Numbered from the stretch's first letter, positions 39,874 to 48,715 are shown. The stretch is DNA of 64,000 bases from Massilia sp. Root351 (GCF_001425045.1 NZ_LMDJ01000012.1:360141-424140); one strand, 5' to 3'. Numbers and translations are program-made. Notes: generated by a model not told the origin, from the sequence alone.

Positions 39874-41144
39874 GCAAACTGCCCATCATCGCCATCGCCG
39901 TGCTGGCGCTGGCCACCGGCGCCGGCTTCATGCTGTACCCGGCCGACGATCCGCTGCCGCCGCTGAGCAAGACGGCCGCCCTGCCGCAGGCCGAGCGGGT
40001 GGCGCGCGGCGCCTACCTGGCGCGGGCCGGCGACTGCATGGCCTGCCACACGCCGCGCGGCGGCGCGCCCTACGCCGGCGGACGCGCGCTGCAAACGCCG
40101 TTCGGCAGCGTGATCTCGCCCAACATCACGCCGGACCGCGACACCGGCATCGGCCAGTGGAACGCGGACGATTTCTGGCGCGCGCTGCACAACGGCAAAT
40201 CGCGCGGCGGCCGCATGCTGTATCCGGCCTTCCCGTACACCAGCTACACCCACATCACGCGCGACGATTCGGATGCGCTGTTCGCCTACTTCCAGAGCCT
40301 GGCGCCGGTGAAGCAGGCCAACCAGCCGCACCAGCTGCGCTTCCCCTACAACCAGCAGATCGGCCTGGCATTCTGGCGCGCGTTGTATTTCCGTCCCGCC
40401 GCCTTCCGCACCGACAGCGCGCAAAGCGCGGACTGGAACCGCGGCGCCTACCTGGTGCAGGGCCTGGGCCACTGTAGCGCATGCCATAGCACCCGCAACG
40501 CGCTGGGCGCGTCCGGCGACGGCTTGTCCGGCGGGCTGATACCGGTGCTGGGCTGGTACGCGCCGTCGCTCACGTCCGACCGCGAGGCCGGCCTGGGCGA
40601 CTGGGCGCAGCGGGATGTGGAGCAGCTGCTGAAGACCGGCATCTCGCCGCGCGCGACCGTGTTCGGGCCGATGGCCGAGGTGGTGCGCGAGAGCTTGCAG
40701 CACTTGAGCGACGCAGACGTGGCAGCGATGGCGGTGTACCTGAAAACGCTGCCGCGCCAGGAACCGGCGGAGCGCTACGAGCGCAGCACGGCGCCGGAGG
40801 CGCGCGCGCAGCTGGAGGCCGGCGCGCGGCTGTACACCGCCCATTGCGTGGAATGCCACGGGGTGACCGGCAAGGGCTTGCCGCCGCACTATCCGCCGCT
40901 GGCCGGCAACCGCGCGCTGCTGATGGACGAGGCGGTCAATCCGATCCGTATCGTGCTCAACGGCGGCTTCGCGCCCGGCACGGCGGGCAATCCGCGGCCC
41001 TACGGCATGCCGCCGTTCAGCCACAAGCTGAACGACACCGAGGTGGCGGCCGTGGTGTCCTATCTGCGCAGCGACTGGGGCAACAACGCGCCGCCGGTCA
41101 GCGGCAACGACGTGAACCGCTACCGCACGGTGCCGCTGGATTAG
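39870..41144 (+). CDS. Triheme cytochrome c, dehydrogenase-subunit type
   Basis: 424 residues with an N-terminal signal anchor (LPIIAIAVLALATGAGFML) and three haem sites: CMACH, CSACH and CVECH. Its arrangement is the same as in the cytochrome at 27253 and in alcohol dehydrogenase cytochrome subunits (TPFGSVISPNITPDRDTGIG and FPYTSYTHITRDDSDALFAYF are shared family segments). No dehydrogenase gene accompanies it here, so its electron donor must be encoded elsewhere, perhaps the molybdenum hydroxylase 10 kb away (inference). Confidence 0.88.
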   Translation: MSKLPIIAIAVLALATGAGFMLYPADDPLPPLSKTAALPQAERVARGAYLARAGDCMACHTPRGGAPYAGGRALQTPFGSVISPNITPDRDTGIGQWNADDFWRALHNGKSRGGRMLYPAFPYTSYTHITRDDSDALFAYFQSLAPVKQANQPHQLRFPYNQQIGLAFWRALYFRPAAFRTDSAQSADWNRGAYLVQGLGHCSACHSTRNALGASGDGLSGGLIPVLGWYAPSLTSDREAGLGDWAQRDVEQLLKTGISPRATVFGPMAEVVRESLQHLSDADVAAMAVYLKTLPRQEPAERYERSTAPEARAQLEAGARLYTAHCVECHGVTGKGLPPHYPPLAGNRALLMDEAVNPIRIVLNGGFAPGTAGNPRPYGMPPFSHKLNDTEVAAVVSYLRSDWGNNAPPVSGNDVNRYRTVPLD

Positions 41145-41146
41145 CA

Positions 41147-41172
41147 GGCAGGGCGGCTTGGGCCGCCCTGCC
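41147..41172. terminator. Strong hairpin between convergent genes
   Basis: GGCAGGGCGGC-TTGG-GCCGCCCTGCC is a perfect eleven-pair stem three bases after the cytochrome stop codon, with no T-tract on either side. It may stop or stabilise both convergent transcripts. Confidence 0.6.
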
Positions 41173-41181
41173 AAGCCGCCG

Positions 41182-42297
41182 CTACCCGGCCAGGCCGAGG
41201 CGGTCGGTCGTGGCGTTGCGCGCATCCTCGATGGCGATCTTGCCTTCGGCCAGCAGCACGCGCAGCGCGGCGTTCATGGTGTGGCAGCCGTCGCCGCCCT
41301 TGGTTTCCATCCAGTCGCGGATGCCGGCGATGCTGCCGTTCTCGATCAGGCGCGCCACGTCCGGATTCATGGTCAGGCATTCGGTGGCCAGGTGGTAGCG
41401 GTTGCCCTCCACCGACGGCAGCAGCGCCTGGCACAGCACGCCGCGCAGCGCGTGCGCCAGCGCCTGCTGCTGCGGCTCGCTGTTGCCCAGCATGCGCAGC
41501 ATCTTCTGCAGTCCCAGTTCGGTGGAGCGCGCGTGCAGCGTGGCCAGCACCAGCGGGCCGGATTCGGCCAGCGCCAGCGCTTCCTGCGCAGTCTGCGCGT
41601 CGCGGATTTCGCCGATGACGATCACGTCCGGCCGCTCGCGCAGCGCGTCCAGCGCTCCCAGGTAGAAGCTCTCCACGTCGCCGTCGAAGCCGACCTCGCG
41701 TTGGGTGACGATGCAGCGGCGCTGCGGGATCAGCGTCTCCACCGGGTCTTCGATGGTGATGATGTGGCCGGAGCGCGTCTTGTTGATCTCGTCCAGCATG
41801 GAGGCGATGGTGGTGGACTTGCCCTGGCAGGTGTCGCCGATGATGAGCACCAGGCCGCTGGTCAGCTGGGAGAACTTCTGCTCGTTGGCGCGCAGTCCCA
41901 GCTGCGACATCGCATGCGGTTCCTTGGGGAAGCGCCGGATCACGCAGCCGAGCCGCTTCTTGCCCTGGAACGTGAAGCAGTTGGCGCGGATGCGTGCCGT
42001 GTGCAGGTCGATGGAACGGTCGAAAGCGCGGTCCTGGATGCGTTCGCGCCAGTTCGGCTCCACCACTTCGAAGAATTCCTCCAGCTCCTCGCGCGTGATG
42101 GGCGAATCCGTCACCGCCACCAGGCCTTTGGGCTGGCGCAGCAGCAGGGGACTGTTCTGGTGGATCAGGATGTCGCTGAAGCTGAGCCTGGAATTGAGCA
42201 GATGCAGGATCTGCTCGACCAGGGTGCCGAAGACCGGATGGTCTTCGTTCTCTTCATAGCTGAGGGTGCGGATCTGCGAAGACTGGTGATTGTCCAT
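41182..42297 (-). CDS. PilT/PilU-like twitching motility ATPase (divergent)
   Basis: 371 residues of the type II/IV secretion ATPase superfamily. The N-terminal PAS-like part is followed by a RecA-like core with Walker A GDTCQGKST, Asp box DPVET, Walker B-like VIVIGEIRD and the His box TLHARS. In PilT the Walker A reads GPTGSGKST, so two loop positions are changed, but the GKST core remains. It is a lone gene with no pilus genes around. It may be a PilU-like accessory retraction motor. It ends convergently with the cytochrome operon. Confidence 0.85.
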   Translation of the reverse strand: MDNHQSSQIRTLSYEENEDHPVFGTLVEQILHLLNSRLSFSDILIHQNSPLLLRQPKGLVAVTDSPITREELEEFFEVVEPNWRERIQDRAFDRSIDLHTARIRANCFTFQGKKRLGCVIRRFPKEPHAMSQLGLRANEQKFSQLTSGLVLIIGDTCQGKSTTIASMLDEINKTRSGHIITIEDPVETLIPQRRCIVTQREVGFDGDVESFYLGALDALRERPDVIVIGEIRDAQTAQEALALAESGPLVLATLHARSTELGLQKMLRMLGNSEPQQQALAHALRGVLCQALLPSVEGNRYHLATECLTMNPDVARLIENGSIAGIRDWMETKGGDGCHTMNAALRVLLAEGKIAIEDARNATTDRLGLAG

Positions 42298-42337
42298 CGT
42301 ACTCTACTCTCCGGATAAAAAATGTCGCCTGGAAAGA

Positions 42338-42985
42338 TTATACGGGACGCTTGGGGAATTCAAAGCCTGTTTTGAGGTCCATGTAGACCTTTACGCCACC
42401 CTGGTTGACAACCGACTTGGGCGGTGGCGGGAGCCCGGCCAGTTCGCGCGTAAATACCGGCAAGCCCTCGCCCTTGCGCAACTCCTCGTCGGCGCGCTGG
42501 AACACGTTGGGGCAGCCGGTCTCGGCCAGCAGCGCCTGCACGATCGGCACTTTCCAGGCGTCGACGGCGCCGGCCTGGAAGCTGCACAGCAGGAAGCCGG
42601 CCGGGCCGCCGTAGTAGTCCACCACCAGGCCGGGCAGGCCGTCTTCCTCGGCGTGAATCAGCTGCATCAGGTCTTCCGGCCCCAGCTTGGCCACGGCGGA
42701 CGCGCGCCTGGCGATGGCGGCCTTGACGCGGCGCTTCATCATGGCGTGGTCCACCGGCTCGTCTTCGCGGAAGGTCCAGACGCGGGCGCGGATCTGCACC
42801 GCGTGGGCGTTGTAGGCGGCGCGCGCCAGGAATTTGCGCGACGACGATTGCACGGTGGCGGTGGCGCCGGCCTTGCCCTTTTCCTGCGGGCGGCCTTCGA
42901 CGCGCTCGATGGCGGTCGGATAAATCCAGGGGTCGCCTGCCAGCAGGCTCTTTTCCTTGCCCTGTTTGATGGTAATGATCAGCAT
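42338..42985 (-). CDS. RlmI-like protein lacking the methyltransferase domain
   Basis: 215 residues that match the N-terminal half of RlmI-type 23S rRNA (cytosine-5) methyltransferases: a PUA domain (about 1-75, LLAGDPWIYPTAIERVEG) and the following domain with EDGLPGLVVDYYG and SVVNQGGVKVYMDLKTG. RlmI proteins have about 395 residues; here the SAM-binding Rossmann domain is absent, and the chain stops at FEFPKRPV exactly where it should begin. Only 40 bp separate it from the next gene, so the missing part is not nearby. It may be an RNA-binding remnant or a functional short form. Confidence 0.7.
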   Translation of the reverse strand: MLIITIKQGKEKSLLAGDPWIYPTAIERVEGRPQEKGKAGATATVQSSSRKFLARAAYNAHAVQIRARVWTFREDEPVDHAMMKRRVKAAIARRASAVAKLGPEDLMQLIHAEEDGLPGLVVDYYGGPAGFLLCSFQAGAVDAWKVPIVQALLAETGCPNVFQRADEELRKGEGLPVFTRELAGLPPPPKSVVNQGGVKVYMDLKTGFEFPKRPV

Positions 42986-43165
42986 GTGTTTCCAGTGTAG
43001 TTACAGCCAGCATGATACCGCATGGCGCGCGCCGCCCCCCTGCGGAATGCATTCTATTCCGCCGTCCGTGCAGTCTGTCGCATGGGACGGGCGGCGGCGG
43101 CGCGGTTTCCCTACTATCCCACCATCGAACCAGATTCACGACAAGATCAACCAGGAGATCACAAC

Positions 43166-43963
43166 ATGGCAATCAACCCGACCGTCCGCTCCGCCCTGCG
43201 CAACGCAGCCCGTGCCACGCTGCTGGCCGCCAGCGCCCTGGCCATCATGGTTCCCGCCGCCCAGGTGCAAGCCGGTCCGTTCAGCTGGCTGGGCGGCGGC
43301 GAGCGCGTGCAAGGCAACGGCAAGATCACCAAGCAGACCCGCGACGTCGGCCACTTCACCGGCCTGGCGCTTGCGCTGCCGGGCGAGGCCGAAGTGCGCA
43401 TCGGCAACACCGACAGCATCACCATCGAGACCGACGACAACCTGCAGGCGCTGGTGGAGACGGTGGTGGAAAACGAAACGCTGCGCGTGCGCCCGGTCAA
43501 ACGCAATATGCGGCTCGACACGCGCAACATGAAAATTATCGTGCAGGCCAAGAGTCTCGATCGGATCTCGGTGGGCGGCTCGGGCACCGTGGACGCGGAA
43601 AACCTGAAAGGCGCCAACCTGACTTTCGACGTGGGCGGCTCGGGCGCCATCAATGTGCGCGGCATGGAAAGCGAATCGGTATCGGTGTCGCTGGGGGGCA
43701 GCGGCAGCTTGAAGGCAAGCGGCAATACCGAGCGGCTGAAGGTGTCGATCGGCGGTTCGGGCAAGGTCAACATCGGCCAGCTGGCCGCGCGCGACGCCTC
43801 GGTCAGCATCGGCGGCTCGGGCCAGGCCACGGTGTGGGCCAAGCAGTCGCTCAACCTGAGCGTGGCCGGTTCCGGCGACATCGGCTACTACGGCGACCCG
43901 CAGATCAGCAAATCCATCATGGGTTCGGGCAACGTCAAGCGCCTGGGCGCCAGCCCGCAGTAG
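43166..43963 (+). CDS. Exported DUF2807 (putative auto-transporter adhesin, head GIN) protein
   Basis: 265 residues. A signal peptide ends near residue 36 (VQAGPF), then a right-handed beta-helix-like domain built from short repeats with GGSG turns (at about 138, 155, 177, 197 and 219 and SGSG variants), as in the DUF2807 family. Such proteins are exported and often encoded near envelope-stress genes; their function is unknown. AGGAGATCACAAC precedes the ATG. A hairpin terminator follows at 43996. Confidence 0.85.
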   Translation: MAINPTVRSALRNAARATLLAASALAIMVPAAQVQAGPFSWLGGGERVQGNGKITKQTRDVGHFTGLALALPGEAEVRIGNTDSITIETDDNLQALVETVVENETLRVRPVKRNMRLDTRNMKIIVQAKSLDRISVGGSGTVDAENLKGANLTFDVGGSGAINVRGMESESVSVSLGGSGSLKASGNTERLKVSIGGSGKVNIGQLAARDASVSIGGSGQATVWAKQSLNLSVAGSGDIGYYGDPQISKSIMGSGNVKRLGASPQ

Positions 43964-43995
43964 CACACGACTGCTGCAAGCAAGACAGGTTACTT

Positions 43996-44026
43996 CAGCC
44001 CGGCAGGCGCACACCCCGCCGGGCTG
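43996..44026. terminator. Bidirectional hairpin between DUF2807 gene and copper operon
   Basis: CAGCCCGGC and GCCGGGCTG form a nine-pair stem with a 13-nt loop. It lies 33 bp after the DUF2807 stop and 3 bp after the end of the small minus-strand frame at 44029. T residues are few, so termination strength is uncertain. Confidence 0.5.
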
Positions 44027-44185
44027 CGTTATTTGATGTTGAACAACTCTTGTGCGGAGGCGCCACCCAGCAAGCGGTCCAGCCACTCTTGCAGCTGCCG
44101 GGAACCGGCGGATTCGAGCTGCACCGAAACACGGGGCGGCACCGGCTGCGGCAACCTCAGCCCGGACAGAGCCGGGCCGGGGAAC

Positions 44186-46501
44186 TTACAGGTCGAACTT
44201 GAGTTCCGCAATCACCGTGCGCTGGGTGTACGGGTGGAAGGCCCAGTATTTGCGGTTGTTCAGGTTATCGATGCCGAACGAACCGGTCCATTGCGTGTTG
44301 AAGCGGTAGCGCACCCGCACGTCGGTGACGAAATAGTCCGACACACCCGTATAAGTGGCGCCATTCGGATCGCTGTTGTCCAGCGTGCCGTACTGGCGGC
44401 CGCTGTAGCGCGCGCCCAGGCTGGTAGTCCATTTGTCGCCAACGTGGTAGGAGGCCAGCAGCGTCGCCCGCCAGTCAGGCACGCGCGGCTGACGCTTGCC
44501 TGCACTGGCCGGCAGCTTGTCGTTGCGGACGATCTCCGAGTCGGCGTAGGTCATGCTGCCGGTCAGCGACAGGCCGCGCACCAGCACGTGCTCCGCCTGG
44601 TAGGACAGCTCCAGCCCCGTGGTGCGGATCTCGCCCACGTTCTGCACCGTGTTCACGGTTGGCGTCAGCGCCTGCGAGTACAGCGCGTCGCGCGTGTTTT
44701 CGTGGAACACGGTGGTGCGCAGCGTGCCGCGCTCCAGCGCGCGCTCGGCGGTCAGCTCGCTGGTCCAGGATTTCTCGGCGCGCAGCGACGGATCGGTGTT
44801 GATGATCCTGCCATCCACGATGGAGCCCTGGAACAGCTCGGCCGCAGTCGGGTTGCGCACGGCGCGGCCGGTGGACGCCTTCAGTGTCCACAGGTCGGAC
44901 GCCCGGTAGGACAGCGCCGCCTTGGGCGACCAGCTGTTCTCGCTGCGCGCAGGGAAGCCCAGCAGGCCGCCGGTGCCGGGCCTGGCCGCCAGGCTGGCCG
45001 CATTGGAGACTTCGCCGCCGAAGGCCTGCCAGCGCTCGAAGCGCAAGCCCAGCGTCGCCTTCCACGGCTCGCCGATGCGCCAGGTGTCCTGCGCATACAG
45101 GCTTTCCAGGCGCGTCTCGCCGTTGAAGGTGGAGACGTGCTTGCCGTCGCCCGCGCCGATCCAGTCCGCGCTGCTGAAGACATGCGTGCGCAACTTGGCG
45201 CCCTCGCGCTGCAGGCCGAAATCGACCACGTGCGCGGTCCATCCTGCGGCGGCAGCGCCGGCGCCGGCGCCGGGCCGCCACGTGCCCTTCAGCGCCAGCG
45301 TGTTCCAGCCGCTGCCGCCCATGTCGGTGACGTTGCCCTGCCCGTTCGTGTCCCGGTCCGGCACCGCCACGGTGGGCGTGCGCACGCGGTCCTTGGCGTA
45401 ATCGTACAGGCTGGCCGCCACCTCCCAGCTGAATACCCCCTTGCTGTGCTGCTTGAGCGAGAAACCGTGCATCAGGTGCTCCAGATTGCCCCGGCTGGGC
45501 GCGAAGTCCGAAGGCAGGAGACTGTAGCGCAGCCCGTCCACGTTGATGTCGCCCTTGTACACCGGCTTGCCGGCCGTGTCGCGCAGATAGGACTGCGAGC
45601 TGCGCTCGGCCCCGTTCTTCCACCAGCCCAGGGTGTAGCTGGCGCGCAGAATCGGCGACAGCTCGTAGGCCAGCTTCACCTTGGCATGGTCCTGCACCGT
45701 ATGGATCTGGTTGGTCGCGCCCAGGATCAGCCAGTCCTTGTTGGCCGGGTTGCGGTCCGCAATCGCGCCTGTCACCGGCACACCGCCGCTGTCCGGCGTG
45801 CCCTGCGTACGCTGCCTGTTGGCGAAACCGATCGGCTGGCCATTGCTGTCCAGGCGCGACACGTCCACCCACCACGACCACGCCCCCTGCCGGTTGCCGA
45901 GCGATGCGCTGCCCTGCTTGCCGTAGTGGCGGGTATCGCTGCCGTACTGCTTGAAGCCCTGGCCGTAGCCGGACAGCTTGATGTGCGCCTCGAGCCGCGT
46001 CGGCATGCGGGTCTGGAAGTCCACCACGGCGCCGGCCGAGTTGCCCGGATAGGCTGCCGAAAACGGCCCGTACAGCACATCCACCCGCTCGATCTCCTCC
46101 GGCGTCACCATGCCCCAGCGCGGCGTATAGGTGGCGCCGTTGCCCAGCAAATTGGACAGCAGGATGCCGTCCGCGTACACCAGCGAGCGCGCGCTGTTAC
46201 CGGTACCGGACGCGCGGCTGGCCAGCACCGCATGGTCGTAGTCGCCGATGTAGCGCTTGCGCACGTTCAGGCTGGGCAGGTATTTCAGCGCATCCTCGCT
46301 GTCGCTGGCGTTGATGCGGTCTTCGATCTGGGCGCCGGTGATGCCTTCCATGGTGGTGGGAATCTGCGCCGGCAGCGAACTTGGGCGGCCGCCGTTGACG
46401 GTGACCACGGCATGATCCGCATGCGCAGGACAAATCACGGACGCAGCAGCGCCCATCACCGCCAGCATCACTGCCAGCGGCTTGCGTTTAAACTTGTTCA
46501 T
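44186..46501 (-). CDS. TonB-dependent receptor of the copper operon
   Basis: 771 residues. Signal peptide to about residue 28 (CPAHA), plug domain with DALKYLPSLNVRKRY and the VDVLYGPFSAAYPGNSAGAVVDF motif, and a beta-barrel ending in ELKFDL with a terminal aromatic-hydrophobic pattern. It is the last gene of an operon whose other products (YcnI-like, PCuAC, DUF2946) handle copper, so it should be an OprC/NosA-like copper receptor; this comes from context, not from ligand residues. Confidence 0.87.
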   Translation of the reverse strand: MNKFKRKPLAVMLAVMGAAASVICPAHADHAVVTVNGGRPSSLPAQIPTTMEGITGAQIEDRINASDSEDALKYLPSLNVRKRYIGDYDHAVLASRASGTGNSARSLVYADGILLSNLLGNGATYTPRWGMVTPEEIERVDVLYGPFSAAYPGNSAGAVVDFQTRMPTRLEAHIKLSGYGQGFKQYGSDTRHYGKQGSASLGNRQGAWSWWVDVSRLDSNGQPIGFANRQRTQGTPDSGGVPVTGAIADRNPANKDWLILGATNQIHTVQDHAKVKLAYELSPILRASYTLGWWKNGAERSSQSYLRDTAGKPVYKGDINVDGLRYSLLPSDFAPSRGNLEHLMHGFSLKQHSKGVFSWEVAASLYDYAKDRVRTPTVAVPDRDTNGQGNVTDMGGSGWNTLALKGTWRPGAGAGAAAAGWTAHVVDFGLQREGAKLRTHVFSSADWIGAGDGKHVSTFNGETRLESLYAQDTWRIGEPWKATLGLRFERWQAFGGEVSNAASLAARPGTGGLLGFPARSENSWSPKAALSYRASDLWTLKASTGRAVRNPTAAELFQGSIVDGRIINTDPSLRAEKSWTSELTAERALERGTLRTTVFHENTRDALYSQALTPTVNTVQNVGEIRTTGLELSYQAEHVLVRGLSLTGSMTYADSEIVRNDKLPASAGKRQPRVPDWRATLLASYHVGDKWTTSLGARYSGRQYGTLDNSDPNGATYTGVSDYFVTDVRVRYRFNTQWTGSFGIDNLNNRKYWAFHPYTQRTVIAELKFDL

Positions 46502-46508
46502 GATGTTC

Positions 46509-47033
46509 TCAGTGCTGGTGGGCGGCGCCTTCTGCCGGAAGGACGTTCAGTACGGGTGCCGGCGCCAGAACCTTGACGCCCGCTTCGCCGGGAAGCTCAT
46601 CCCAGGCCATGCTGCCCTTCACGCACTCCTGCACGATCTTGAAATACAGCTTGCCCGCTTCCGCAGGCAGCTTGACCTGCACGGTGAACTCGTCGAAATA
46701 CGCGTCCTCCAGCGGCCCCCCGCTCCATGTCACTTCGCGCACGGCGGTCGTGATCTTGCGGCCGTGCGACTCCACCGGCACCGACAATTTGCCTTCCACG
46801 GTGCGGATTTTCCAGCCCGGCTTGGGCATGGGTTTGGCGCCGGTCACGGATTCGGGCAGCATCACGGTGACGGCCCTGGTCGGGCTGCCGTCGCAGCCGT
46901 GGCCGACGCGGAAGGTCAGCTTCTGGTAGCTGGCCGCCAGGCCGGTGGCCTGCTCCAGCGTCACGTGCGCGTACACCTGCGCGGACAGCAGCGCGCCCGC
47001 CGCGGCTGCGGCGAAAACAAGAATCTTCTTCAT
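46509..47033 (-). CDS. YcnI-like (DUF1775) exported copper-binding protein
   Basis: 174 residues. A signal peptide is cut after VYA, leaving His as the first residue of the mature chain (HVTLEQA). The family (B. subtilis YcnI) binds Cu(II) through this N-terminal His in a monohistidine brace. The body is a beta-sandwich with FRVGHGCDGSPTRAV and VTWSGGPL. The C-terminus AAHQH has two more histidines. ATG at 47033 is chosen; the longer frame starts four codons earlier and lacks a site. It is 8 bp from the PCuAC gene and 7 bp from the receptor gene. Confidence 0.88.
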   Translation of the reverse strand: MKKILVFAAAAAGALLSAQVYAHVTLEQATGLAASYQKLTFRVGHGCDGSPTRAVTVMLPESVTGAKPMPKPGWKIRTVEGKLSVPVESHGRKITTAVREVTWSGGPLEDAYFDEFTVQVKLPAEAGKLYFKIVQECVKGSMAWDELPGEAGVKVLAPAPVLNVLPAEGAAHQH

Positions 47034-47041
47034 GGCGGGCC

Positions 47042-47479
47042 TCACTTGGCGGAATAGGTCAGCGGCCGCACGGCCACGTTCAGCTCGATGGTCTCGAGCT
47101 TCTTGTCTTTCTTGCGCACCACCAGCGTGAGCGGCACGGTCTGGCCCTCTTTCAGCTGGCGTTTCAGCTGCATCAGCATGATGTGGTAGCCGCCGGACGC
47201 CAGCTCCACGGTTTTGCCGGCAGGCAGGTCGATGCCGTCCACCTGCTGCATTTTCATCATATTGTTCTCCATCGCCATCTGATGGATTTCGGCGCTGCCG
47301 GCCACGCTGGAGCGCACTTCAACCAGGCGCGCATCCTGCGCCGATTGCAGCTGCATGAAGGCGCCGCTGGCTTTGGCGGCGGGCACGGTGGCGCGCACCC
47401 ATGGGTCTTTGACGGTGACTTGCGCTTGTGCGCAGGCGGCGGAGAACAGCAACACGGATGCCAGGAATTTGGTTTTCAT
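47042..47479 (-). CDS. Periplasmic PCu(A)C-type copper chaperone
   Basis: 145 residues with a signal peptide to about residue 19 (ACAQA). The copper motif H(M)x10Mx21HxM is complete: His66, Met77, His99 and Met101. Proteins of this family deliver Cu(I) to the Cu(A) or Cu(B) site of cytochrome oxidase in the periplasm. It lies 64 bp after the DUF2946 gene in the same operon and may hand on copper bound first by the YcnI-like protein. Confidence 0.92.
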   Translation of the reverse strand: MKTKFLASVLLFSAACAQAQVTVKDPWVRATVPAAKASGAFMQLQSAQDARLVEVRSSVAGSAEIHQMAMENNMMKMQQVDGIDLPAGKTVELASGGYHIMLMQLKRQLKEGQTVPLTLVVRKKDKKLETIELNVAVRPLTYSAK

Positions 47480-47543
47480 ATCTACCTCTGAAACGATTAC
47501 GGGATGCGCCTTGGCAGGGCAAGGACGCAGTTGTAAAGCAGAT

Positions 47544-47942
47544 TCAGACTTGCGCAGGCGGCCCGCGCGGGCGCGACGCCGACCAGGCCGCGAGCGGCTG
47601 CGGTGCGCGATAGAACAGGAAGGGGTGAACCTGGGACTGCGCGGCGAACGGCAGGCCGGAAACCAGGGACGGCGGCATGCCGAACGAGCCGGCGTGGGTA
47701 AAGCAATAGCCGCAATCCTCGCCCATCGACATGGCCTTGCTGTCGCTGCCGTCTTCCATCAGCAGGAAGGCGGCCGGCAGAGGCTTGCTCTTGTCGGCGC
47801 GGCAGAATTCAAAGGCGGCCGGGTTACCTTCGGCCATGGCGTGCGAAATCGACGGCGCAAGCGCGTTCATCAGCACCGCGATGACCGCGATCCAGATCCA
47901 CAGCGCCTGGTGTTTCCACCTGTTTGCCAATTTCATTTGCAT
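47544..47942 (-). CDS. DUF2946 small membrane protein, first gene of the copper operon
   Basis: 132 residues. One N-terminal membrane segment (about 13-30), then a Cys/His/Met-rich part (EFCRADK, MSMGEDCGYCFTH) that could bind metal, and a Pro-rich C-terminus. DUF2946 proteins are regularly encoded with copper receptors and chaperones. A perfect TATAAT sits only nine bases before the first ATG (47951-47956), so the message may be almost leaderless, or translation may begin at the second Met (47936). Function unknown beyond copper context. Confidence 0.78.
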   Translation of the reverse strand: MQMKLANRWKHQALWIWIAVIAVLMNALAPSISHAMAEGNPAAFEFCRADKSKPLPAAFLLMEDGSDSKAMSMGEDCGYCFTHAGSFGMPPSLVSGLPFAAQSQVHPFLFYRAPQPLAAWSASRPRGPPAQV

Positions 47943-47962
47943 GGTGCGAAATTATACATTAG

Positions 47963-48685
47963 CTAGCGCCCCGCCGCTTCCAGCATGGCTGCCAGCTCCT
48001 GCGCCGCCTTCCAGCGCTGCGACGGCGCAGGATGCGCGAACTGTTCGAAGTTGGGCGCATGGCTGGCGCGCGCCAGCTTGTGGAAATAGCGCGCCAGCAT
48101 GGGCGCCGACCAGCCCACGCGCCAGGCCAGCTTCAGGCCTTCGCGGTCAGCCTCGGCCTCCTGCTGCATGCCCAGCGGCGCCAGCTTGCGCATCAACGCC
48201 GAGTCGTTGTCCACCGCGTCTTCCAGCTCGGCGAAGGGACGCCCGCGCCAGGCCGGTTCCAGCCGCATCGCTTCCTCGTACTCCAGCAGATTATGGCGCA
48301 GCACCGCATGCGCGATCTCGTGCGCCAGCAGCATGGCCAGCTCGGCGTCCGTCAGCTGCAGCTTGTGGACATAGGCGCGGCTGACCAGCAGCTTGCCGCC
48401 GGCCATGGCGTAAGCATTGTCGTCGTCTTCCGGCGTGGTGTGGACTTCCCACTGCCAGCCGGCCGATTCGGGATAATCGTGCACGGCTTGCGCGATCAGG
48501 GGCTTGACGACGCGCTGCACGCGCTGATGGAAAGCGGGATCGGCGTCCAGCTGGTGCCGGGCCTGCAGCTCGCGCATCTGCTCGCGGTACATCCGCTCGG
48601 CGCCGGCCATGACTTCGGCCTGCGTCAGCGCCAGGGCGGCGCCCGCGTAAGCGATGAGCGTAAGTGCGAAAAAGTAGCGGCGCAT
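47963..48685 (-). CDS. M48-family zinc metallopeptidase, exported
   Basis: 240 residues with a signal peptide to about residue 20. The zinc site HEIAH lies near residue 127 (LLAHEIAHAVLRH), and the third ligand Glu comes from EAEADREGL. This is the soluble Oma1/BepA-like periplasmic type, without the membrane segments of HtpX. It may take part in outer-membrane protein quality control. ATG at 48685 gives a proper signal peptide; the longer frame adds eight residues. It follows the yaeQ gene by 30 bp. Confidence 0.85.
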   Translation of the reverse strand: MRRYFFALTLIAYAGAALALTQAEVMAGAERMYREQMRELQARHQLDADPAFHQRVQRVVKPLIAQAVHDYPESAGWQWEVHTTPEDDDNAYAMAGGKLLVSRAYVHKLQLTDAELAMLLAHEIAHAVLRHNLLEYEEAMRLEPAWRGRPFAELEDAVDNDSALMRKLAPLGMQQEAEADREGLKLAWRVGWSAPMLARYFHKLARASHAPNFEQFAHPAPSQRWKAAQELAAMLEAAGR

Positions 48686-48715
48686 TGGCACATTCTGCCA
48701 CAGCGCCACAGGGTA

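Noticed and set aside
44033..46576. 847-codon frame antisense to the copper TonB receptor
   Set aside because: No motif; receptor has signal peptide, plug and barrel on the minus strand.
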